A DNA stretch of 17,639 bases from Sphingomonadaceae bacterium (lineage in GTDB: Bacteria; Pseudomonadota; Alphaproteobacteria; Sphingomonadales; Sphingomonadaceae). Location of the stretch: the NCBI GenBank assembly GCA_019239785.1, contig JAFAZM010000258.1:1-17639 (forward strand), written 5' to 3'. The stretch's first letter is position 1, and each line of letters begins with the position of its first letter. Below, in pieces: positions 1 through 5,815 of the stretch. The translations under genes were made by a program, and so were the position numbers. The notes beneath the pieces are model-generated. The model was not told the DNA's origin, ran no database searches, and worked only from the letters and a program-made list of their open reading frames with translations.

Positions 1-69
1 GGCGAAGGCCGGGATCTCGTGGAGGTTGACCTCGGCCTCTTACCCGGCCTGAGATCCCGGCCCTTCGCC
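1..69. repeat. Palindromic intergenic repeat (REP-like)
   Basis: Bases 1-18 and 51-69 form a near-perfect inverted repeat (GGCGAAGGCCGGGATCTC against its complement, with a single one-base bulge) around a 32-base centre. The sequence after the right arm, through about base 76 (GGGATGACG), continues the common bacterial motif CCTTCGCCGGGATGACG. It lies just downstream of the GFA gene stop (86-88), where it could also act as a 3'-end hairpin. The left end may extend beyond the window. Confidence 0.7.
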
Positions 70-85
70 GGGATGACGGGAGGTC

Positions 86-529
86 TCAATGGGGCGGCTC
101 CGTCCCTTCCAACCCGCGCGTTTCCGGCCGGAACCTCTCATGCCGCGGCAGCGCGTCCGCCGTCTCGAACCAGGCCAGCTTGCTTGCCCTGAAGATATGA
201 AAGCCCGGTGCCACCGCATCCGGCTCGTCCAGCGTCGCCACCGGAAAATCCACCGTCTCCGGCTGGAAATCGACCCGGATCGTGAGCGGCGACCCGCAGC
301 GGCCGCAATATTCCCGCCGGCCGAACTCGCTGGAGGCGAAGCTCCGCACCTCGTCCTCGCCTTGGACGAACCGGAAATCCTCCGCCTTCACGCTCGAGAA
401 TGCCATCGCCGGCGCCCCCGAGACGCGCTGGCAGGTCCGGCAATGGCACCAGCCGGTATCGAACGGTTCGCCCGCCAATCGGTAGCGCACCGCGCCGCAG
501 GCGCAGCCGCCTTCGCGTTGTTCAGCCAT
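86..529 (-). CDS. GFA/CENP-V family zinc-binding protein
   Basis: This is a 147-aa cytosolic protein of the GFA family (glutathione-dependent formaldehyde-activating enzyme-like, Pfam GFA/CENP-V fold). The characteristic cysteines are visible in order: C9 and C11 in GCACG, C28-x-C30-xx-C33 in WCHCRTC, and C75-xx-C78 in YCGRCG. These are the ligands of the structural and catalytic zinc sites in characterised members, and the length fits a single-domain protein. Most family members have no proven substrate, so a formaldehyde-glutathione role is only a possibility. The ATG at 527-529 has no strong Shine-Dalgarno sequence. The gene follows the membrane-protein gene on the same strand after 55 bp, so co-transcription is likely. 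Confidence 0.9.
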   Translation of the reverse strand: MAEQREGGCACGAVRYRLAGEPFDTGWCHCRTCQRVSGAPAMAFSSVKAEDFRFVQGEDEVRSFASSEFGRREYCGRCGSPLTIRVDFQPETVDFPVATLDEPDAVAPGFHIFRASKLAWFETADALPRHERFRPETRGLEGTEPPH

Positions 530-584
530 GGCTCGTACTGCGCCTTGCGGCCCATCTCCCTCGTCTTCTGCCGTTGCGCGGAAG

Positions 585-1343
585 CTAAACCGGATGGCCG
601 GTCATCTGTTTCATCGCGGCCAGCCAGAAGGGCTGATGGAACAGCCAGTCGGCGAGCGCCTGGTTGGCGAAGATCCACAGCGCCGCGGCGACATAAGCGG
701 GGTGCAGCCGGCGCCGGGTCGCCAGATCGTAGGCCCCGACCGCGAGCACCAGCAGGAAGGTGCCGACATAGGTCGAGACGTAGAAGGGCAGATAGCCCTC
801 GCCGAGCCGGGCCTCCAGGAACGGCTCCCAGATCCGGCTGAAGCCCGGTTCCGTCAGCGCGATCGTGCCCATCACCATCAGCCTCTTGTGCGCGGCGGGA
901 TCGCGGCGCAGCAGGAAGCCGGCGGCGAGCAGCACTACGGCACCGATCGCGTTAGTGTAATTGACGCTGAGCCAGGCGATCCACTTGTCCGGCATGTAGG
1001 GATTGTCGGCGACCCCATAATAAGCGGTGGCCGGGCCGAGCACCGCCATCGCCGGCAGCAGGATCAACGCCGCGAGGCCCAGCCGCCGGTGCGCGGCGGT
1101 GCGGCCGGTCCGCACCAGCCACACCTGCGCCGCGAGCAGCACCAGCCAGCCCGTATAAGCGACGACGTGCAGATGGGTGATCAGCGGGAAGGTCAGCGCG
1201 CCGCCATGCGCGCGCTTCACGAGGTCGATCCCGAAGCCGAGCAGGATCGCCAGCCAGATCGCGAGCACCGTCGCCGCGATCATCGTCCGGTCGTGCCGAT
1301 GCTGCGGCGCAAAGCCCCCGCGCTTCAAGGTCCCGTCAGCCAT
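585..1343 (-). CDS. Multi-pass membrane protein, DUF2306-like
   Basis: This is a 252-aa integral membrane protein with about six to seven hydrophobic segments, roughly at residues 21-40, 55-77, 88-107, 127-145, 156-166, 187-208 and 216-234. Conserved-looking histidine motifs sit at helix ends: HLH (58-60), AHRRLG (84-89) and AHKRLM (151-156). These resemble the DUF2306 group of uncharacterised membrane proteins; no enzymatic function can be read from the sequence. The frame stays open upstream to 1424, but I chose the ATG at 1341-1343 because a GGAGGGG/GAGG purine run precedes it and the extension is low-complexity and Arg/Pro-rich. It probably heads a two-gene unit with the GFA-family gene and is divergent from the TonB-like gene. 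Confidence 0.8.
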   Translation of the reverse strand: MADGTLKRGGFAPQHRHDRTMIAATVLAIWLAILLGFGIDLVKRAHGGALTFPLITHLHVVAYTGWLVLLAAQVWLVRTGRTAAHRRLGLAALILLPAMAVLGPATAYYGVADNPYMPDKWIAWLSVNYTNAIGAVVLLAAGFLLRRDPAAHKRLMVMGTIALTEPGFSRIWEPFLEARLGEGYLPFYVSTYVGTFLLVLAVGAYDLATRRRLHPAYVAAALWIFANQALADWLFHQPFWLAAMKQMTGHPV

Positions 1344-1491
1344 CCCGCATTCCTCGCCCCTCCCGGGCGAGAGGGATGCCGGGAGAGGCCGATTGTCAAG
1401 GCGCGGCCGCCGTCTGTTCGCCACCGGTTGCCACGGGCCCGGCGCCGATCTATCCGTCCGTGCCGCAGGCTGGGCCTCCGGCCCGCGGACA

Positions 1492-1540
1492 AGAGCGTTT
1501 TCCAGTCAGACGATGTTCATCCGGCGCCTCGGAAATCGCG
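1492..1540. repeat. Degenerate copy of a REP-like palindrome
   Basis: The stretch opens AGAGCGTTTTCCAGTCAGA and closes GGAAATCGC, so its ends pair with one mismatch. It resembles the better-preserved palindrome at 2450-2493 (arms GCGATTTC and GAAATCGC, inner GTCAGATG), but its inner arms have decayed. It lies in the 265-bp gap between the divergent membrane-protein and TonB-like genes, where I see no other gene. Confidence 0.5.
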
Positions 1541-1608
1541 GCCAGACAGCAGCTTGGAGCGGTCGATCCGATGCAGCCGGATCGCAGGCCTCCGGAACCG
1601 AAGACCCA

Positions 1609-2379
1609 GTGTTTCAGCCGAGGCCCGTTCCACTCCCGCAAATGGTCGAGCGGCTCCGCAGCGGCGCCGGGCGCCGCGCGCTCGGCCTCGGCCTCGCGGT
1701 CGTCATCGAGATTCTCATCGTGCTCGTGCTGCTCACGATGGTGCGGGTGAGCCGCTCCGGGATCGAGAAGGACAGCTCCACGACGGTGGTCATGAACGCC
1801 CGCGAGGTCTCGGAGGACCAGCCGGAGGCGCGCCGGCCCGCGCCCGAGCAGCAGGCGCAGGCCCGGGCGCAGCCCGAAGCGCAGCACCCGCAGCCCGCCC
1901 AGCCGAACGCGCCGCAACCTGCGCAACCGACGCCTGCGCCGGTTGCGCCGACGGCGCCGCCCGGGTTCGTTCCGATGCAGTTCCAGCTGGCGCCGGGTGC
2001 GCCTCGCAGCGCCGAACCTGCCCCCGCGGTCAGGCATGTCGTCTCAGCCTATGGCGATTCCGAGCGGGTCGGGACAGCCCCCAACGGGGAGCCGCTTTAT
2101 GCGGCCGAATGGTATCGCCACCCGGACGACCATATGCTCGGCACCTATCTCTCCACCGCGCACGGGCCCGGCTGGGGCCTGATCGCCTGCCGCACCGCGC
2201 CCGACTATCGCGTGGAGGATTGCGTCCCGCTCGAGGAATATCCGCAAGGCTCGCAGATCAACCGCTCGGTCCTCGCGGCGGCCTGGGAGTTCAGGGTGCG
2301 CCCGCCGCGCCGGGGCGGGATGCCGCTGGTGGGATCGTGGGTGAGGATCAGGATCGATTACGATCTGGACCGGCGATAG
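1609..2379 (+). CDS. TonB-like membrane-anchored protein with proline-rich periplasmic stalk
   Basis: This 256-aa protein has TonB-like topology: a short basic cytoplasmic N-terminus, one hydrophobic anchor at about residues 25-45, a Pro/Ala/Gln-rich stalk at about 72-120, and a C-terminal domain at about 140-256. The last domain carries NGEPLYAAEWYR, WGLIACRT, RVEDC and WVRIRIDY, which I recognise from sphingomonad proteins annotated as TonB-like or hypothetical. The two cysteines, C194 and C205, could form a disulphide. No ExbB/ExbD or TonB-dependent receptor gene lies nearby, so energy transduction is inferred from architecture only. The GTG at 1609 is preferred because a purine-rich GAAG precedes it and it gives the PRPVPLPQ leader. 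The ATG at 1642 is the alternative; it lacks a ribosome-binding site but keeps the anchor. Confidence 0.72.
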   Translation: MFQPRPVPLPQMVERLRSGAGRRALGLGLAVVIEILIVLVLLTMVRVSRSGIEKDSSTTVVMNAREVSEDQPEARRPAPEQQAQARAQPEAQHPQPAQPNAPQPAQPTPAPVAPTAPPGFVPMQFQLAPGAPRSAEPAPAVRHVVSAYGDSERVGTAPNGEPLYAAEWYRHPDDHMLGTYLSTAHGPGWGLIACRTAPDYRVEDCVPLEEYPQGSQINRSVLAAAWEFRVRPPRRGGMPLVGSWVRIRIDYDLDRR

Positions 2380-2392
2380 AGTCCGCCGACCG

Positions 2393-2434
2393 TAGAGCGG
2401 TTTGTGACCTGATTACATCAGGTCAACCGCTCTA
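2393..2434. repeat. Two-tier palindrome between convergent genes (REP-like, possible bidirectional terminator)
   Basis: The outer arms TAGAGCGGTT (2393-2402) and AACCGCTCTA (2425-2434) enclose the inner arms TGACCTGAT (2405-2413) and ATCAGGTCA (2417-2425), with a TAC loop and a two-base bulge. The element starts 14 bp after the TonB-like stop and lies before the end of the convergent regulator gene. It lacks a T-tract, so it looks more like a dispersed REP-type element than a classical terminator, though the hairpin could protect or end transcripts. Confidence 0.75.
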
Positions 2435-2449
2435 AGTCTTTGTCCAGCC

Positions 2450-2493
2450 GCGATTTCCGAGTCGTCAGATGCTGCCATCTGACTAGAAATCGC
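2450..2493. repeat. Second palindrome adjacent to the first (REP-like)
   Basis: The outer arms GCGATTTC (2450-2457) and GAAATCGC (2486-2493) flank the inner arms GTCAGATG (2464-2471) and CATCTGAC (2476-2483), with a four-base loop. It is 15 bp from the palindrome at 2393-2434, and both carry an AGAGCG/CGCTCT edge. The pair forms a composite repeat in the gap between convergent genes. The degenerate element at 1492-1540 appears to be a relative. Confidence 0.7.
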
Positions 2494-2587
2494 TCTAGGG
2501 GCACCCCGATTCCCGCTGCCGCGCCGCGACAGCCCTGCGCTGCGGGGCCTTCAGTTGCGACCCGATCCCGGCCGAGTCGGGAAGATT

Positions 2588-3748
2588 CTAGGCGGCGCGG
2601 CACTTGCCGCGCGGCGCGCCGGGCGGCGGTGCGACGCCTGCGGACAGGGCGATCTGGAGCAGCTCCGTGAGGCTGCCTGCGTTGAGCCGGTTCATCACCT
2701 GGGCGCGGTGCAGCTCCACCGTGCGCGGGCTGATGCCGAGCTTGTTCCCGATCGACTTGTTCGTCCCGCCATCGACGAGACCGACGAGCACCTCGCGCTC
2801 GCGCGAGGTCAGCCCGGCAATGCGGGCGCCGGCATTCTCGTCGCGCGTGACCGGCCGCACCGCACCGAGGCTTTCCGCGATCGCGTTCGTCAGCGTCGCC
2901 CGGAACGATCCGTCGGCGGTGACGACGACATAGTCGACCGCGCCCGCCTTCATCGCGGCGACGGCGGCGCCGACGTCGGCGCCCGGCCCGTCGAGCGCGA
3001 TCGTCGGCAGGGCGATCGACCGCGCCTTGAGCTCGCGCTGGATCGAAAGACCCTCCTCTCGCGACCTGCGCAGGTCTACCAGCACGCAGCCCGGGGAGAG
3101 GACCGGGGCGACGTCGAGAAAGGCGGAGCCGCTGGCGAAGATCCGGGTCGGATAGCCTTCCACCCTGACGCTCGCCGCGAGCCGCCGCGCCTCGGCGGCC
3201 CTGCTGCAGACGACGTAGACCTGGCGGACGTCGGTCTGGGTCAGGTCCTCGGTGATCCCGCCGATCCGCGTCGCCGCGCCCTGCTCGTCGAAGATCGGAA
3301 AGCTCGTCTCGCGAAGCTGGCGGATGGCGCCGTCGGACGGGCGTACGATCCGATATTCGAGCTGCGCCACTTCGCCGGCCTTCACCGTCTCGAGCGCGTG
3401 CGCCACCTGCTGCCGGTCGTCGGGATGGACATGCTCGATCCAGCTGGCGAAGGCGACCGGCGCCTCGCTGCCCGCCACTCCCCAGATCCGCTCATAGGCC
3501 GGGCTGCGATAGATGATCTGCGCTTCCGCCGGATCGCCGATCCAGATCAGGTTGCTGCTGTTTTCCGCGAAGCTGCGGAACAGGGCTTCGCTTGCCCGGA
3601 TCGCCGCCTCGTTGGCGGCGTCGAGGAAGCGCGGCTGGCCGGCGAACCCGGCTTCCGCCGTTCGAATCGCATCCGCCGCATCCGCGCTCCCGCCGGCCGC
3701 GCTCCGCGCGCCGCCCGATTCGCAGCATTGGTCCCGAACGTCCGACAT
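2588..3748 (-). CDS. PAS / degenerate receiver / LuxR-HTH transcriptional regulator
   Basis: This is a 386-aa soluble regulator with three parts. A PAS domain lies at about 53-172, with SNLIWIGDP, YRSPAYERIWG and the GGITEDLT end. A FixJ-like receiver fold follows at about 175-297. A LuxR-type helix-turn-helix lies at about 308-372, with LTSREREVL, NKSIGNKLGIS and RTVELHRAQVMNRL. The receiver is degenerate: the acidic pair after strand 1 is replaced by CSRA, the MTGH segment by ALDG and the KP motif by VVTAD. Only D225 (VLVDLRR) remains at the phosphoacceptor position. Regulation therefore probably comes from PAS ligand or partner binding, not from normal phosphotransfer. The ATG at 3746-3748 is preceded by a weak GGGCAGG. 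The gene is divergent from the dehydrogenase pair, which is a candidate target. Confidence 0.85.
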   Translation of the reverse strand: MSDVRDQCCESGGARSAAGGSADAADAIRTAEAGFAGQPRFLDAANEAAIRASEALFRSFAENSSNLIWIGDPAEAQIIYRSPAYERIWGVAGSEAPVAFASWIEHVHPDDRQQVAHALETVKAGEVAQLEYRIVRPSDGAIRQLRETSFPIFDEQGAATRIGGITEDLTQTDVRQVYVVCSRAAEARRLAASVRVEGYPTRIFASGSAFLDVAPVLSPGCVLVDLRRSREEGLSIQRELKARSIALPTIALDGPGADVGAAVAAMKAGAVDYVVVTADGSFRATLTNAIAESLGAVRPVTRDENAGARIAGLTSREREVLVGLVDGGTNKSIGNKLGISPRTVELHRAQVMNRLNAGSLTELLQIALSAGVAPPPGAPRGKCRAA

Positions 3749-3770
3749 CCTGCCCGACCCCTCGTGCGCG

Positions 3771-3788
3771 TTGCCGGCGGGCCGGCAA
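3771..3788. promoter_or_regulatory. Inverted repeat in divergent promoter region
   Basis: The sequence TTGCCGG-CGGG-CCGGCAA is a perfect 7-bp inverted repeat, 23 bp upstream of the PAS-LuxR start and about 95 bp upstream of the dehydrogenase start. It could be an operator shared by the two divergent units. In GC-rich DNA a short palindrome can arise by chance, so this is a weak call. Confidence 0.3.
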
Positions 3789-3811
3789 TGCCCCGCACCT
3801 CGGATGGTTCC
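3787..3811 (-). promoter_or_regulatory. Possible EcfG-type (general stress) promoter for the PAS-LuxR gene
   Basis: Read on the minus strand, GGAAC (3811-3807) is followed after 16 bases by CATT (3790-3787). The alphaproteobacterial EcfG consensus is GGAAC-N16/17-CGTT, so one base differs. The spacing to the start codon at 3748 (about 40 bases) is reasonable. This is a consensus match by eye only. Confidence 0.25.
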
Positions 3812-3883
3812 TTAGGGATCGACCGGATGCCCCGCTTCATTGGCGAAGATTAGCGAAGCTCCGACGAAACAAAGGAGATTCGC

Positions 3884-5071
3884 ATGAAAGCGCTCGTCTG
3901 GCACGGCAAGGAGGATATCCGCTACGACACCGTCAGCGATCCCGAAATCGAGGATCCGCGCGATGCCGTCATCAAGGTCACCAGCTGCGCGATCTGCGGC
4001 AGCGACCTGCACCTCTACCACAATTTCATTCCCGCGATGCTGCCCGGCGACGTCATGGGGCACGAGACGATGGGCGAGATCGTCGCGCTCGGTCCCGAGG
4101 CCAGGTCGCGCGGCCAGCTCAGCATCGGCGACCGCGTCGTCATCCCGTTCACGATCATCTGCGGCGAGTGCGACCAGTGCAAGCGCGGCAACTTCTCGGT
4201 CTGCCAGCGCTCGAACCGGAAGAAGGAGCTGGGCGAGAAGGTGTTCGGCCACGCCACGGCGGGGCTGTTCGGCTACACCCATCTGACCGGCGGCTATGCC
4301 GGCGGCCAGGCCGAATATCTGCGGGTGCCGTTCGCGGATGCGACGCATATCAAGGTCCCGGAGGGGATCGACGACGAGAAGCTGCTCTTCCTCAGCGACA
4401 TCCTGCCTACCGGCTGGCACGCGGCGATGCAGGCCGACATCCAGCCCGGCGACACCGTCGCAATCTGGGGCTGCGGTCCGGTCGGCCAGATGACGATCCG
4501 GAGCGCCATCATCCTCGGCGCCGAGCAGGTCATCGCCATCGACCATCTCCCCGAGCGGCTCTCGATGGCCGAGGCCGCCGGTGCGATCACGATCAACTTC
4601 GAGGAGGAGAGCGTCACCGAGTGGCTCACCGAGCTCACCGGCGGGGAAGGCCCGCACAAGTGCATCGACGCGGTCGGCTTCGAAAACCATGTCTGCGTCG
4701 GCCAGCCCGACACGCTCCTGGATCGCTTCAAGCAGTTCACCTTGAGCGAGAACGACCGCGGCCACGTGCTGCGCGAGATGATCTACAATTGCCGGCCCGC
4801 GGGCGTCATCTCGGTCATCGGCGTCTACAGTGGGATGGTCGACAAGTTCCCGATGGGCATCGCGATGAACAAGGGCCTGACCTTCCGGATGGCGCAGGCC
4901 CATGTGAACCGCTGGAGCGACGATCTGCTGCACCGGATCGAGGACGGCCAGATCGATCCCTCCTTCGTCATCACCCACAAGAGGCCGCTGTCGGACGGCC
5001 CCGAAATGTACCGGACGTTCCGGGACAAGCAGGACAGCTGCATCAAGGTGATGCTGCGGCCCGGCGCCTGA
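3884..5071 (+). CDS. Zinc-dependent alcohol dehydrogenase, formaldehyde dehydrogenase-like
   Basis: This is a 395-aa NAD(P)-dependent oxidoreductase of the medium-chain, zinc-containing family, closest in motif layout to formaldehyde dehydrogenase-like enzymes. Catalytic zinc ligands are visible as C38 (CAICGSD), H60-E61 (GHE) and probably D172 (FLSDILPTGWH). The structural zinc lobe is C93-xx-C96-xx-C99-x7-C107. The nucleotide-binding loop is GCGPVG (196-201), with D220 ending the next strand, which favours NAD. The long lobe at 120-150 (FGHATAGLFG, GGYAGGQAEY) is typical of the FDH-like subgroup. The strong ribosome-binding site AAGGAG (3872-3877) fixes the start. The substrate cannot be decided from sequence. 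The next gene begins 35 bp downstream and is probably co-transcribed. Confidence 0.92.
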   Translation: MKALVWHGKEDIRYDTVSDPEIEDPRDAVIKVTSCAICGSDLHLYHNFIPAMLPGDVMGHETMGEIVALGPEARSRGQLSIGDRVVIPFTIICGECDQCKRGNFSVCQRSNRKKELGEKVFGHATAGLFGYTHLTGGYAGGQAEYLRVPFADATHIKVPEGIDDEKLLFLSDILPTGWHAAMQADIQPGDTVAIWGCGPVGQMTIRSAIILGAEQVIAIDHLPERLSMAEAAGAITINFEEESVTEWLTELTGGEGPHKCIDAVGFENHVCVGQPDTLLDRFKQFTLSENDRGHVLREMIYNCRPAGVISVIGVYSGMVDKFPMGIAMNKGLTFRMAQAHVNRWSDDLLHRIEDGQIDPSFVITHKRPLSDGPEMYRTFRDKQDSCIKVMLRPGA

Positions 5072-5106
5072 GCCACACGCGAACCCGAATATAAGAGGTA
5101 AAGATC

Positions 5107-5733
5107 ATGTCCTTCCTTCTCTCCAGGACCGCAGACGTCACCCGTTCGCCCGGCGACCCGAAGGTCCTCGAAACGGGCCCGAGCTCGCTCAAGCCCGCCG
5201 ATCGCTTCGGCCGCGCGCTCGGCTGGTTCAGCATCGGGCTCGGCCTCGCCGAGCTGCTTGCCGCGCCGCGGATCACCAGGGCGCTCGGCGCCGAGGGCCG
5301 GGAGGCGACCGTGCGCGCGATGGGCGCGCGCGAGCTCCTCCACGGCATCCTCTGCCTGTCGATCGAGGATGATTTCGGTCCCTGGACGCGGGTCGGGGGC
5401 GACGTTCTCGACCTTGCGGGGCTCGCCGCCCTGTACCGCAACGACAATCCCAAGAAGGGCAATGTCGGCCTGGCGCTCGCGGCCGTCCTTGGGTGCACGA
5501 TCGCGGATATCGCCGCCGCGACCAGCATCCGCAGTCTCCACCGGCGCGACGGGCCGACGCGCGACTATGCCGATCGTTCCGGTTTCCCCAACGGCATCGA
5601 ATATTCGCGCGGGCGGGCGTCCGGAGCGGTGCCGCCGGACTTCCGCGCCACCCCGACCGCCGCGTCCGCCTCGCCGGCGACGGGCGACACCTCGCCGGCC
5701 TCGGGCGACCTGATGCTGGAGCCCACGGCCTGA
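5107..5733 (+). CDS. Small hydrophobic protein of unknown function (DUF4267/cyclase-dehydrase-associated type)
   Basis: This is a 208-aa protein with two main hydrophobic stretches, about 37-53 (ALGWFSIGLGLAELLAA) and 119-139 (VGLALAAVLGCTIADI). Between them come GAEGREATVRAMGARELLHG and GGDVLDLAGLAAL. The layout matches small membrane-associated proteins, sometimes named cyclase/dehydrase-linked or DUF4267-like, often seen beside zinc dehydrogenases. The motif DYADRSGFPNG (153-163) is typical, and the Ala/Ser/Pro-rich tail (about 180-208) is probably disordered. AGAGGT precedes the ATG at a fitting distance. No catalytic residues were recognised. It follows the dehydrogenase by 35 bp on the same strand and is followed by a convergent pilus usher gene. 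Confidence 0.75.
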   Translation: MSFLLSRTADVTRSPGDPKVLETGPSSLKPADRFGRALGWFSIGLGLAELLAAPRITRALGAEGREATVRAMGARELLHGILCLSIEDDFGPWTRVGGDVLDLAGLAALYRNDNPKKGNVGLALAAVLGCTIADIAAATSIRSLHRRDGPTRDYADRSGFPNGIEYSRGRASGAVPPDFRATPTAASASPATGDTSPASGDLMLEPTA

Positions 5734-5734
5734 G

Positions 5735-5781
5735 CCCGGGCCCCGCTCCGGCCGGCGGGCCGGGGCGGGGCGGCGCCCGGG
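5735..5781. terminator. GC-rich hairpin between convergent genes
   Basis: The arms CCCCGCTCCGGCC (5741-5753) and GGCCGGGGCGGGG (5758-5770) pair over 13 bp with one U-G wobble and a four-base loop. The flanking CCCGGG at 5735-5740 and 5776-5781 can extend the structure. The hairpin begins right after the stop of the 208-aa gene and faces the end of the usher gene, so it may terminate transcripts from either side. There is no T-tract, so Rho-independent action is not certain. Confidence 0.5.
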
Positions 5782-5815
5782 CCGCGAAGCGGCCGGGAGC
5801 GGACGGTGGTGAAGC

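Noticed and set aside
528..2435. A long rightward open frame of about 635 codons
   Set aside because: It runs antisense to the membrane-protein gene and overlaps the TonB-like gene. Its translation is Arg/Pro/Ala-rich with no domain, typical of a shadow frame in GC-rich DNA.
3592..5094. A 500-codon rightward open frame and a 388-codon leftward frame (3812-4978) over the dehydrogenase
   Set aside because: Both overlap the dehydrogenase, whose zinc and NAD motifs and strong ribosome-binding site make it the real gene. The alternative products are low-complexity.
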